Assembly: GCF_007565055.1 (NCBI RefSeq)
Contig: NC_044555.1
Location: 40,650,235-40,714,234, forward strand
From: Rhinopithecus roxellana
Lineage: Eukaryota; Chordata; Mammalia; Primates; Cercopithecidae
DNA: 64,000 nucleotides
Direction of reading: 5' to 3'
Of the stretch, positions 47,106 to 58,399 are shown piece by piece. A program made the position numbers and the translations under genes. The first letter of the stretch is position 1, and every line of letters begins with the position of its first letter. The notes beneath the pieces were generated by a model. It did not search any database. It was not told where the DNA came from and saw only the letters and a list, made by a program, of their open reading frames with translations.

Positions 47106-48389
47106 TATTGCTTTCTTGGTGAGCCATTCTTGTATTTACCCAGAGAAATAAAGAGAAGTAAAGATATAAGGAAAGTTATTTGTTTTCATCACGATTAAAG
47201 AAACTTTTTCTTTTATCTTTTGCTTTCCAAGAAATGAAAGATATTCAACACTAGCTCATGAAAGAGAAAGAAAACAAACTTGGTATTCTACTTCTTTCAC
47301 TATGGTTTTACGCTATGTTCCCCTATGCTACCTTTTAAATCAGTTTTTCTTTGGCCTTATAATATTGGTATGTTCTTTTAGGCTTATAAATTTTGTGTTT
47401 AGGAACCTAAGCCAAAGAAATAGAAAAAAATATTTCCTAGTTTTGTTTAATGTCCCTTTGATAATCTATTGAATCATTTTCCTGAAAATTACATAAAATT
47501 AAGATGTCTTATTATTGTATTGTATTTATTACGATTGGATCCTCTTTTAATGCTGCATAAAATAGATTAAACCTCGAAAATTTCTATAATTGGAAAATGA
47601 GTATTGTAAAAATAATACACTAAAGAGAAAAATAACATACTGAAGAAACATAATAAAAATATCTATCTACAAAAAATATAAATCTGCTAGAAATGTATTA
47701 TTTTATTTTATACTGAATATCAAGCAAAAGTTCTATTTGAATCAGCATTCTAAATGTGAGTCACTTCAAACACACATCTTTGATTTTCAGTATGTTTTAT
47801 TTTTTAAAACTTTAGTATCCTAAGACTCTGTTCATGGGCTAGTCCATTCCATCACAATCTTTTAATCTACATTTCATAAGGAAGCAACAGTGAGTGATTG
47901 ATAATTCAGCATCTCTTGCTAGGAATTCAGTATTTGCTCATACTTCAGACTTATAAAAATGATAATTCTGATTTTTGAATTCAGTCATTTGGAGCACAAC
48001 CTGACTCTGTTTATAAATCTCCTTCTAAAATGTGTTTGCTAGAATCTTTTTGCTTATAAGAAATTCTCCCGTTGATTACAATCGTCTTATCTCCAGATTT
48101 TCATAATCATAAAGAGTTTCTGAAAAGCTGTATTTCAGTATGTCTTTGAAAAATTATTGCTGCACACTTTAGAGTTGTATTTAAAAAGCCATGTTGAGAT
48201 TAATTGTAGACACTCCTGAAAAACAGAAAGAAATAATCAATATAATTTTATAAACCAGGTGATTCCATTTATTTTCTTTCTAACTTCGTGATTATGACTA
48301 TCCAAATGTGACAAAAACAACATATTGGCAAAAATATTTTTGCTTAGGTAACCTATGTTGTAAAATAAAAAGTACTTTATGTGGTTAAT
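47106..48389. other. Unassigned AT-rich sequence
   Basis: No gene or recognisable repeat over about 1.3 kb. A stretch at 47210-47280 resembles 46068-46140 (see findings). Confidence 0.45.
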
Positions 48390-48619
48390 CCACACAATGG
48401 AATATGGTCGGTGTACCAATAAAAATGAATGACTACTGAAACATGCAATAACATTAATAAATCTCAAAAATATTATAATAAGTTTAAGAAGCTAGTCACA
48501 AAAGCCTACATACTATAAAATTACACTTGCAAGTAATCCTTGAAGGGGAAGAAGTATGATGATAAAATGCACATCAGTGGTTGACAAAACAGAGGAGATA
48601 GATTTCAAAGGAGCACAAG
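48390..48619 (+). mobile_element. Old L1M 3' part, left half
   Basis: CACACAATGGAATATGG, then ACATGCAATAACATTAATAA, CTCAAAAATATTATAATAAG and CACATCAGTGGTTG follow the order of the ORF2 end and 3'UTR of L1M elements. It is broken off at 48619 by the 48620-51425 insertion. Confidence 0.7.
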
Positions 48620-49332
48620 GTTCTTCTCATAGAGATCTTTATCCTCCTTGGTTAGATGTATTCCCAGGTATTTTAATTTTTGTGTTGTTCTTGTAAATGT
48701 GATTGCATTCTTGATTTGGCATGCAGCTTTAACTTGATTGGTATATAGAAATGCTACTGATATTTGTATATTGATTTTGTATCCTAAAACTTTTCTAAAA
48801 TTGTTTATCTGTTCTAATAGCCTTTTGTTGTAGAGTCTTTAGGTTTTTCTAGGTATAGAATCATGTTGTCAACAACGAGAGATAGTAGGACTTCTTATTT
48901 TGAAATATGGATGCTTTTTATTTATTTCTCTTGCCTGATGGCATTGGCTAAGACTTCTAGAACTATGTTGAATAAGAGTGGTAAAAATGGGCATCCTTGT
49001 CTTGTTCCAGTTCTCAAGGGAAATGCTTCCAGTTTTTGCCCATTCAGTGTGATGTTGACAGTGTGTTTGTCACAGATTTTTTAAATTATTTTGAGTTATG
49101 TTTCCTAAGTGCCTGGTTTATTGAGGGTATTATTATGAAGTGATGTTGGATTGACCAAAAGCTTTTCCTGAATCTATTGAGATGATCATATGGTCTTTGT
49201 TTTTAATCGTGTTTATGTGGTAAATCACATTTATTGATTTGCATGTGTTGAAACAACCTTTTATCCCAGAAATGAAGCCTACTTGACCATGGTGAATTAA
49301 CTTTTTGATGTGCTATTTAATCCAGTTTGTTA

Positions 49333-49418
49333 TTACGTTGGTGCAAAAGTCATTGGCTTTTTCTGCCACTAAAGGTAAAGTAATGGCAAGAAACCAAATT
49401 ACTTTTGCACCAACCTGA
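49333..49418. mobile_element. MADE1 (mariner MITE)
   Basis: An 86-bp near-palindrome begins TTACGTTGGTGCAAAAGT and ends ACTTTTGCACCAACCTGA, with TA on both sides (49331-49332 and 49419-49420), the mariner target duplication. It sits within the inverted L1 part, whose sequence continues without loss on both sides. MADE1 hairpins are the source of the primate miR-548 family. Confidence 0.93.
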
Positions 49419-51237
49419 TAGTATTTTGTTGAGTATTTTTGCATCTATATTTATCAAGGATATTGTAGTTTTCCTTATTTGTTGTGTTTTTGCCAGGTTT
49501 TCATCAGGGTAATACTGGCTTCATGGAATAAGTAAGGGAATTTCAGATGACAGAAACAAATAGAAATACATTTCATACTCATGGATTGAAAGAACCAATA
49601 TCATCAAAATGGCCACATTCTTCAAAGCCATTTTCAGATTCAATGCTATTTCTATCAAACTACCAATGCCAATTTTCACAGAATTGGTAAAACTATTCTA
49701 AAAATAATACGGAAACAAACAAACAAACAAAAAAAGCCTGAATAGGCAAAGCAATCCTAAGCAAAAACAACAAACAAAAAATCCAAAGCTGGAGGCATCA
49801 CATTATGGGACTTCAAAATACACTATTAGACTTCAGTAACCAAAACAGCATGGTACTGGTACAAAACTAGATATGTAGGCAAATGTAACAAAATAGAGAA
49901 CCCAGAAATAAAAGCTTCACAATCACTACCATCTATTCTTTGACAACGTTGAAAAAAATAAGCACTGTGGAAAGGACTTCCTATTCCATAAATGATGCTG
50001 GCATAGTTAGCTAGGCATAAACAAGAATAAAACTGTACCCCTACCTTTCACAATATGCAAAAATTGTCTCAAGATGGATTACAGTTTTAAATGGAAAGGA
50101 TATCCAACTATAAAAATGCACAAAGAAAACTGCAGAAACACCACTCTGGACATCAGCCTTGAAAAAATGATTCATGACTAAGTCTTGAAAAACAATTGCA
50201 ACGAAAACAAAAAATGGAAAAATGTGACCTACTTAAGCTAAAGAACTTCTGCACAGCAGCAGAAACCACCACCAACAGGGTAAACAGGTAAGCCACAGAA
50301 TGGGGGATGATATTCATAAACTATAGATCAACAAATGTCTAATATCCAGAATGAATAAGGAACTCAAACAATTGAACAAGTAAAAACTTCAGTAAAAGTG
50401 GACAAAAAAAGGAACAGACACTTTTCAAAATAAGACATACAAGTGGCTAAACAAACATTTGAAAAATGCTCAATATCACTAATGCTTAGAGAAATGCAAA
50501 TCAAAACTACAATGAGATATCATCTCAAACCAGTCAGAATGGCTACTATTAAAAAGTCAAAAAAAAAAAAAAAAAAAAAAAGCAGATACTGGCAAGTCCA
50601 TGGAGAAAAAAGAATGCTTATATGCTGTTGGTGGGAATGTTAATTAGTTCAGCTTCTGTGGAAAGTACTCTGGAGATTTCTCAAATACCTGAAAACAGAG
50701 CTATCGTTCAACACAGCAATCCTATTACTGGGTCTATAACCAAACAAATATGGATCATTATTCCAAAAAGACACACGCATGTGTATGTTCTTCATGGCAC
50801 TATTCACAAAAGCAAAGATATGAAATCAACCTAGGTGCCCATCAATGGTGGATTAGATAAAGAAAATATAGTATATGTATACCACAGAATGCTATGCAGC
50901 CATAAAAAAAATTCTTTGCAGCAACATGGATGCAGCTGTAGGACATTATCTTAAGCAAATCCATGCAAGAACAGAAAACCAAATACTGCATGTTCTCTCT
51001 TATAAGTGGTAGCTAAACATTGGTCACTCAAGGACATAAAGATGGTAATAATAGACACTGGAGACTGTTAGACGGGGAAGCTAGGCAAGGGCACAAGAGT
51101 TGGAAAACTAGTTGCCAGGTATTATCCTCAGTAACCGGGTGACAGGATAATTCATACCCCAAACATCATCCTCACATAGTATACCCAGGTAACAGTCCTC
51201 CACATGTACCCACTGAATCTAAAATAAGTTGAATAAA

Positions 51238-51425
51238 CCCCACATTTTGCATGTGCTGTCGCTACTTCATGCAGAAGGAATTAATTTATTCCTATGCAAC
51301 AATACTGGGAGAGGACTTTTGGAAGCTTATACCTGATTTCCTCGAGATTTTGCCACATGTACCTTTTTTCATTGTTAATTTTGCCTTTCATCCTTTCGAT
51401 AAAATAAATAATAGCCATTAAAAAT
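51238..51425 (+). other. 3'-transduced flank of an L1 source element
   Basis: This segment follows the L1 poly(A) signal, lacks L1 similarity, carries its own AATAAA (51403-51408) 17 nt before an A-rich end (ATTAAAAAT), and precedes the second TSD copy. That is the signature of read-through of the L1 signal and use of a downstream one at the source locus. Its texture, including the T-rich block before AATAAA, resembles an LTR-type 3' end. Confidence 0.6.
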
Positions 51426-51575
51426 GAGCACGAGAACTTTTAGGGTTAATAGAAATGTTCTATATATTATTACTGTGGTGGTAATTATGTGGTCATTTGT
51501 CTAAGTTCCTTGAATTATTCACCCAAAATTGAATTTATATGTAAATTATACCTCAATAAAACTAATATTTTAAAT
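51426..51575 (+). mobile_element. Old L1M 3' end, right half
   Basis: GAAATGTTCTATATATTATT, then GTGGTGGTAATTATGTGGTC and TTATACCTCAATAAAACTA are the 3'-terminal blocks of L1M and continue the left half at 48390-48619. Confidence 0.75.
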
Positions 51576-51928
51576 ATGTGTCTTTGGACAAATATCTTCG
51601 TCTCTATCAATAGATTGCACAAAAAAGGAACTAAAATTTAAAAGAGACTTTAGAGATATATCAACCATTTGCAATATATGAAGGTATTTTGGAGACAGAT
51701 TCAACAAAACTAATAAACCGAGAAAAGTTACGATGTTTATGAGGCAATTGAAAAATTTACACTGTGCATATTTTATAATATGAAAGAATTGATAATTTTA
51801 TTTTTAAAGCATTAAAATAGTACCACGATTATGTTAAATAATAGAGTCCTCGTCTTTGAGAGGTATTTACTGACATATTTACAATTCCTGCAAATTGCTT
51901 CAAAATAATATAGGAAGTAGTAGAGTAA
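51576..51928. other. Unassigned AT-rich sequence
   Basis: No gene or recognisable repeat. Confidence 0.5.
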
Positions 51929-52957
51929 CAGATTAGATTCAATGCTATTCCTATCAAAGTACCAACAGCATTCTTCACAGAATTAGAAAAAAACTATTTC
52001 AAAATTCATATGGATAAAAAAAAGAGCCCGCATAGCCAAGACAATTCTAAGCAAAAAGAGCAAAGCTGGAGGCATCACGTTACCTAACATCAAACTATAG
52101 TATAAGGCTACAGTAATCAAAACACCATGTTACTGGTACAAATACAGGCACATAGACCAATGGAACAGAATAGACAGCCCAGAAATAAGGCATCACACCT
52201 ACAACTATTTGATCTTTGACAAAATAGATAAAAACAGGCAATGGGAAAAAGACTCCAATAAATGATTCTGGGATAACTGGCTAGCCATATGCAGAATATT
52301 GAAGCTGGACCCCTTCCTTGCACCATATACAAAAGCAACTCAAGATGGATTAAAGATTTAAATGTAAAACCCAAAACTACAAAAACCCTGGGAGACAACC
52401 TAGAAAATACCATTCTGGACATAGGAACGAACAAAGATTTCATGACAAATACATCAAAAGCAATCACAACAAAAGCAAAAATTGACATGTCAGATTTAAT
52501 TAAGCTTAAGAACTTCTACACAGCAAAAGAAACCATCAACAGTAAACAGACAACCTATAGAATGGCAGAAAATATTTTCAAACTATGCATCTGACAAAGG
52601 TCTAATATCCAGCATCTGTAAGGAACTTAAACAGATCTACAAGAGAAAAACAACGCCATTAAAAAGTGAGTAAACTACACAAAAAGACACTTTTCAAAAG
52701 AAGACATACATGTAGCCAACAAGCATGTGAAAAAAGATCAATATCACTGATCATCAGAGAAATGCAAATCAAAAACACAATGAGATACTATCTCACAGCT
52801 GTCAGAATGACTATTATTAAAAAGTCAAAGAGGCCAGGCGCCCCAGTGACTCACGCCTGTAATCCCAGCACTTTGGGAGGCTGAGGTGGGCAGATCACGA
52901 AGTCAGGAGATCGAGACCATCCTGGCTAACACGGTTAAACCATCTCTACTAAAATAC

Positions 52958-52989
<32 letters not shown>

Positions 52990-53129
52990 GCGTGGTGGCG
53001 GGTGCTTGTAGTCCCAGCTACTCAGGCAGCTGAGGCAGGAGAATGGCGTGAGCTCAGGAGGCAGAGCTTGCAGTGAGCCGAGATTGTGCAACTGCACTGC
53101 AGCCTGGGCGACAGAGCGAGACTCCATCT

Positions 53130-53163
<34 letters not shown>

Positions 53164-53855
53164 AATAATAACATATGCTGGCAATGTGGTAGAGAAAAGG
53201 GAACACTTACACCCTGTAGGTGGGAGTGTAAATTAGTTGAACCATAGTGGAAAGAAGTAGGGCCATTCCTCAAAGAGCTAAAAGCAGAACTACCATTGGA
53301 CACATCAATCCCATTACTGAGTATATACCCAGAGGAATATAAATTATTCTACCATAAAGACAAATACAAGTTTTCATTGCAGCACACAAGTTTTCATTGC
53401 AGCACTATTCGCAATAGCAAAGACAGGGAATCAGCCTAAATACCCCTCAATGACAAATGGGATAAAGAAAAATGTGGTGCATATACAACGTGGAATATTA
53501 TGCAGCCATAAAAAAGGAAGATCATGTCTTTTGCGGGAACATGGATGGAGCTGGAGGCTGTTACCCTTAACAAACTTAACACAGGAACAGAAAACCAAAT
53601 ACGATATGTTCTCACATATACGTGAACGCTAAATGTTAACAACTTAACACAAAGAAGGAGACAACAGGCACTGAGGTTTGCATGTGATTGGAGGGTGGAA
53701 GGAGAGAGAGGAATAGAAAAGATAACTCTTGGGTACTGGGCTTAATACCTGGGCGATGAAATAATGTGTACAAGAAATGCTTGTGACATGTGTTTACCTA
53801 TGTAACAAAATTTCACGTGTATCTCTAAACCTAAAATAAATTTTTAAAAAATTAG
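51929..53855 (+). mobile_element. 5'-truncated L1 (older L1PA/L1PB), sense
   Basis: Starts in ORF2 downstream of the RT (AGATTCAATGCTATTCCTAT) and runs to a 3'UTR end CTAAACCTAAAATAAA with a short A tail. Broken frames throughout; the longest residual ORF2 frame is 52289-52594. An Alu sits at 52832-53156. No convincing TSD found. Confidence 0.87.
52832..53156 (+). mobile_element. AluS/AluY-type SINE, sense
   Basis: A dimeric Alu with two long A runs: an expanded middle linker at about 52959-52982 and a tail at about 53133-53160. CTCACGCCTG and AGCCGAGATTGTGCAACTGC show it is not of the young monkey YR type. AAAAGTCAAA before and AAAAATCAAA after form an approximate TSD in the host L1. Confidence 0.88.
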
Positions 53856-53869
53856 TCATTACTTGAAAA

Positions 53870-53968
53870 TTGTTGATGCAGATGGTGGGCATATTATGTG
53901 TCATTAGATTATTTTGTGTACTTAGGTATATGTTTAAAAGTTTTGTATAGTAAAAAACATTTAAAATT
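53870..53968 (+). mobile_element. Old L1M-type 3' terminus
   Basis: TGCAGATGGTGGGCATATTA followed by GTATATGTTTAAAAGTTTTG and TAGTAAAAAAC resembles the terminal block of old L1M 3'UTRs. Short and diverged. Confidence 0.4.
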
Positions 53969-54420
53969 GGCTGGAGGAAAAACTTTTCCCTGTTTTTCAC
54001 ATTCTGCCAATTACAAAAAAAAAAGCCAAGTTTTAAAACAAAGCAGAATGGGTATATTGAATGTTTATTTTTTAAAGTAACTGTTGGAAGTGACGACACT
54101 TATTTAGGTTCCTCACTTTAATATGATTGTGTTTCATTAACGAATTATGAAAAATAGAGTTTATAGAGATGCTTTTATTTATTATTTATAAAATAATTTT
54201 ATATCTGCTTTTATGGTAACCATCATTATACTCTCTATCTCCATGAGTTCAATTGTTTTAACTTTTACCTCCCACAAATGAGTGAGAATATGTGAAGTTT
54301 GTCTCTTTGTGCCTGGCTTCATTTGTTTAACATAATGTCTTCCAGTTCCATCCACATTGTTGCTAATGACAGGATTTCTTTTATGCATGAAGCCAAATTA
54401 TATCCTTATGTGTAAATATG

Positions 54421-54488
54421 TTCATATATATGTGATTTATGTATATGTGATATATATGTAATACACATATGCACATATATATATATCA
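54421..54488. repeat. AT/GT-rich simple repeat
   Basis: Irregular ATATATGTGAT and ACACATAT units in the antisense L1. Confidence 0.8.
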
Positions 54489-54940
54489 CAGTTTTAAAAT
54501 TCATTTATGGATCCATAAATGTTTAGGTTGATTACATGTCTTGACTGTTGATAATAATGCTGCAAAATACATGAAAGTGCAAATATTTCTTAGGTATAGT
54601 AATTTTATATCCTTTAAGTATATGTCCAGTAGTGGGGTGGATGGAATATATAGTAGTTATCTTTTTAATTTCTTGAGAAATCTCCAACTGTTTTCTATAA
54701 TGGCTGTGCCAATTTACATTTCCACCAACAGTGCACAAGGATTCCCTTTTTTCCACATTTGAACCAATACTTATTTACTTTTTAAATAATAGTTATCTTA
54801 AAATATGTAATGTGATATCCTACTGAGGTTTTAGTTTATGTTTTTCTGATAATTAATGATACTCATCATCTTTTTATATACCTGTTGGCCATTTATATGT
54901 TTTATTTGAAGAAATGTCCATTCAGGTTCTTTGCCCACTT

Positions 54941-55072
54941 TTTTTGACTTTTATTTTAAGTTCAGGGGTACAAGCGTAGGTTTGTTACACAAGTAAACTT
55001 GTGTCATAAGTGTTTGTTGTACAGATTATTTCATCTCCTAGCTGTTAAGCCTAGTACCCATTAGTGATATTT
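54941..55072 (-). mobile_element. Very short L1 3'-end insertion, antisense
   Basis: Only about 130 bp of L1 3'UTR (TTATTTTAAGTTCAGGGGTA onward) inserted in the older L1. TTCTTTGCCCAC (54927-54938) and TTCTTTGCCCAT (55073-55084) mark the TSD; host sequence resumes after it. Confidence 0.85.
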
Positions 55073-55474
55073 TTCTTTGCCCATTTTTTAATGTGTTAAT
55101 TCATTTTGTTTGATATTCAGTTTTATGGGTTTCTTGTACATTGTTGACATTAATTTTTTATTAGATTTATCATTTGCAAGTATTTTCCCCTATTCTTTAA
55201 AGTGCCTTTTGATTTTGTTGATTGTTTGCTTTGCCGTGCTAGACATTTCAGCTGTTACAATCCTCCTCGTTTATTTTTTGCTTTTTTTGCCTGAGCTTGT
55301 GGTACCATCTTCAAAAAACAATTGCCAAGACCAATCTCAAGTATTTTTTTTCCTGTTTCTTATTTTATTTTAGTTTTTGCTAGGTGTTTTATGGTTTCGG
55401 TTCTTACCGTTAAGTCTTCAAGTGGAGTTTATTTTTGTGTATGGTGATAAATAAGGGTGCAATTTTATTCTATT

Positions 55475-55571
55475 TCTTTTTAATTATTTTTATTTTAAGT
55501 TCTGGAGTACATGTGCAGGATGTGCCGGTTTCTTAACATATGTAAACGTGTGGTATGGTGGTTTGCTGGTC
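55475..55571 (-). mobile_element. Ultra-short L1 3'-end insertion, antisense
   Basis: About 97 bp of L1 3' terminus (TTATTTTAAGTTCTGGAGTA onward). CAATTTTATTCTATT (55460-55474) and TAATTTTACTCTATT (55572-55586) form a 15-bp TSD with two mismatches. An extreme case of 5' truncation. Confidence 0.82.
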
Positions 55572-56249
55572 TAATTTTACTCTATTGCATGTAAATAACT
55601 AGTTTTTCCAGTAGCACGTATTGAAGACACTGTTCTTTCTGGATTGTATATTTGTGGCGTACTTGATGGAAATTAGTTGATGTTATGTAGGGATTTATTA
55701 CTGGGCTTTTTATTCTATTTCATCAGTCTGTCTGTTTTTATGCCAATACCACATGTTTTAGTTACTATAGCTTTATAACATAATTTGAAACCATAAAGGG
55801 TGATGCTTCTTGTGTTTGTTTGTTTGTTTTCCATTGGCTGCTTGGGTTCTTTAGTGGTTCCACATGGATTTTATAATTGCTTTTTCTATTTCTCTAAGGA
55901 ATGTCATAGTAATTTTGATAGGGATTGCATTGAATCAGATTACTTGGAGTTACTTGGAGTAGTGTGGACATTTTAACAGTATTATTCTAATTTACAAAAA
56001 TGAGATATCTCTCCATTTATGTTTAATTCCTCATTGATGTCTTAGAGTTTTCAGTGTACAAATCTTTCACTCTACCTAAATTTATACCTAAGTTTTATTT
56101 TTTGATGCCATCGTTAGTGGAATTGTTTTCTTAATTTATTTTGTATTATTTTAAGTCTATTAAAATGAACTACTTTTTGTATTTTGATTTTGAAACCTGC
56201 AACTTTACTGAATTTGCTTATTAGTTCTAATTATTTTGGTCAAAATTTT

Positions 56250-56367
56250 GACCTATATATATTTATATATTACATATATTTGTATATATTATGTATATTT
56301 GTATATATTATATATATTTGTATATACTATATATATTTATATTATATATATATTATATATATATATG
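56250..56367. repeat. AT-rich minisatellite
   Basis: About four imperfect copies of an 18-20 bp unit (TATATATTTGTATATATTA type) followed by pure TA runs. It may form cruciforms. Confidence 0.85.
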
Positions 56368-56663
56368 ATTATATCATCCACAAACAATTTTACCTTTTTC
56401 TGACTTGGATGCCTTTTATTTCTCTTTCCTAATCTCTATGTCTAGAATTTTCACTACTATGTTGGGTAGGAGTGGCAAGAGGGGGCATCATCATCTTGTT
56501 TCTGATCTTAGAGGAAAAGCTTTAACTTTTTCATTATTTAGTATGTTAAAATAGGCTTGTCATATATGACCTTTATAATAGTGAGGTATTTTCCTTGCAT
56601 ACCTATTTTATTGAGAGTTCTTTTATCATAAAAGTATGCTAAATCTTGTGTAATGCTTTTTAT

Positions 56664-56664
<1 letters not shown>

Positions 56665-56705
<41 letters not shown>

Positions 56706-56985
56706 AGACGGAGTCTCGCTCTGTCACCCAGGCTGGAGTGCTGTGGCCGGATCTCAGCTCACTTCAAGCTCCGCCTCCCGGGTTCACGCCATTCTCCTGC
56801 CTCAGCCTCCCGAGTAGCTGGGACTACAGGCGCCGCCACCTCTCCCGGCTAGTTTTTTGTAGTTTTTAGTAGAGACGGGGTTTCACCATGTTAGCCAGGA
56901 TGGTCTCGGTCTCCTGACCTCGTGATCCGCCTGTCTCGGCCTCCCAAAGTGCTGGGATTACAGGGTTGAGCCACCGCGCCCGGCC
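56665..56985 (-). mobile_element. Young Old World monkey AluY (YR type), antisense
   Basis: A full-length reverse Alu with a 40-T tail (56665-56704). AATGCTTTTTATGTTT occurs at 56652-56667 and 56986-57001: a 16-bp perfect TSD. GGCCGGATCTCAGCTCAC is the reverse complement of the GAGATCCGGCC diagnostic. The long pure tail suggests a recent insertion. Confidence 0.95.
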
Positions 56986-57270
56986 AATGCTTTTTATGTT
57001 TGCATTGAGATAACCATATAATGTTTATTCTTCATTCTGTTAATGTAGTGTATCACATTTATAGATTCATGTCTGTTAAACCATCCTTGCATCCCAGAGA
57101 TAAATCCCACTGCATCTGGGTGTGATTGTTTAAATGTATTGTTGAATTTAGTTTGCTAGTATTTTGTTGAGGATTTTGCCATCTATATTGGTCAGCAATA
57201 TTAGTCTGTAAATATTTTTTTCTTGTAGTGTTCTTATCTGGCATTAATATTATAGTAATACTAGATAGGC

Positions 57271-58164
57271 CAGTTCTTATTTGACAGATTTATTTTTCTG
57301 AACTAAATGGGAATTAGAATAATTTACTTTTGAACCTGGATCCTTTATATTTTTATATTTTCTCTAAACTTTACTTAATAACTTGACTGTGTTTTTATTT
57401 TCAGCTTCTCTGTTTCTATACATATCTTATTATAAACAAGTAAGATAAAGAAGTTGACACTTTCTACCATCTTCATGGAAGATGTTTTTTTTCCCCAAAC
57501 CTACCAGTTCATTAGATACACTTTAGATGTCCATATAAACAGAAGTTACACTGCTGCCAAAATTTATGTTACTAAACAATAGGGATTGTTTGTTTACTAG
57601 AATTATGTAACAATTTCATCATATTCCTTTTAGCTTACACAGTCTCTTTGATTTCACAGTGTCTTCTTAAAATTGTTCTTGTTTCCTCCTATAATCTGAT
57701 CTCAAAACTAACATGCTGTAGAATTTGTCATTCTAGTAACATTTGTAAATGTTAGTAAATTTAGTAAATTTGTCTAGTAACATTCAACTTTAAAGTTAAG
57801 TTCTGTTTACTAATTGTTCAAATAACCTACTTCAAACTGGTTTGAAACCACAATAATTATTATTTTGCTAATTAGTCTTGTTGTGGTAGAGCTTTCAGGG
57901 AATGAATGACTTGTCTCTGCTCTACGTGGCATCAGATGGGGTTGCTTGACTAGAACTAGAGGATTTATTTCAAGATGGCTCACTCTCATGAGTGGCATGG
58001 CAAAGCTTGCTCTTGGTTGAGAATTCAACTTTGGCAGCTGGCTAGGGTAGGGGTTGATTATGTTATGTGAGATGGCTTGATAGAATTCTCTATTTACCAA
58101 AAATTAAATGAGCTGGCAAGTAAAATATCAGAATTGTTCATAAGCTCAGTCATGACTGTTTCCT
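57271..58164. other. Unassigned AT-rich sequence
   Basis: No gene or recognisable repeat. A short tandem near 57735-57785 repeats GTAAATTTAGTAAATTTG-like units. Confidence 0.5.
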
Positions 58165-58167
58165 ATT

Positions 58168-58392
58168 ACAGAAACCAGAAAATTGTGACACATGGGCCAA
58201 ATTTAGTTCACAGTCTTTTTTTATATAAAATTTTATTTGAACATAACCATGTCCATTTGTCTATATTTTGCCTATGGCTGGTTTTGCAATGCAAAGATAA
58301 CGTTGAAAAGTTACCACAAATACATTATAGCTCTCAAATACTAAAATATGTACTATCTAGTCCTTTACTGAAAAAACTAGGACCCCAGCCCT
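58168..58392 (+). mobile_element. hAT-type non-autonomous DNA transposon (MER1-like)
   Basis: The blocks GGGCCAAATTTAGTTCACAG, ATAAAATTTTATTTGAACAT, CCTATGGCTGGTTTTGC and CTAAAATATGTACTATCTAG, then AAAAAACTAGGACCCCAG, follow the order of a common hAT-Charlie MITE of the MER1 group. The terminal inverted repeats are decayed. Confidence 0.65.
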
Positions 58393-58399
58393 CTAGGCC

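Larger units (their letters stand above)
48620..51425 (+). mobile_element. L1 insertion with 5' inversion and 3' transduction
   Basis: 48620-49540 is antisense ORF2 RT region. From about 49552 to 51237 the sequence is sense ORF2 and 3'UTR, starting a few tens of nt after the point where the inverted piece ends in L1 order: the twin-priming pattern. L1 sequence ends at AATAAA (51232-51237) and continues into about 188 bp of non-L1 DNA to 51425. GAGCACAAG (48611-48619) and GAGCACGAG (51426-51434) form a 9-bp TSD with one difference, and the old L1M resumes there. Confidence 0.8.
54175..57270 (-). mobile_element. Old L1 (L1MA/L1MB-type), antisense, with four later insertions
   Basis: Reverse-complement ORF2 from its C-terminus (about 54200) to the RT region (about 57200). 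Recognisable blocks include CTGTTTTCTATAATGGCTGT near 54689 and AAACCATCCTTGCATCCCAG near 57079. It hosts two very short L1 tails (54941, 55475), an AT minisatellite (56250) and a young Alu (56665). No open frame survives. Confidence 0.8.
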
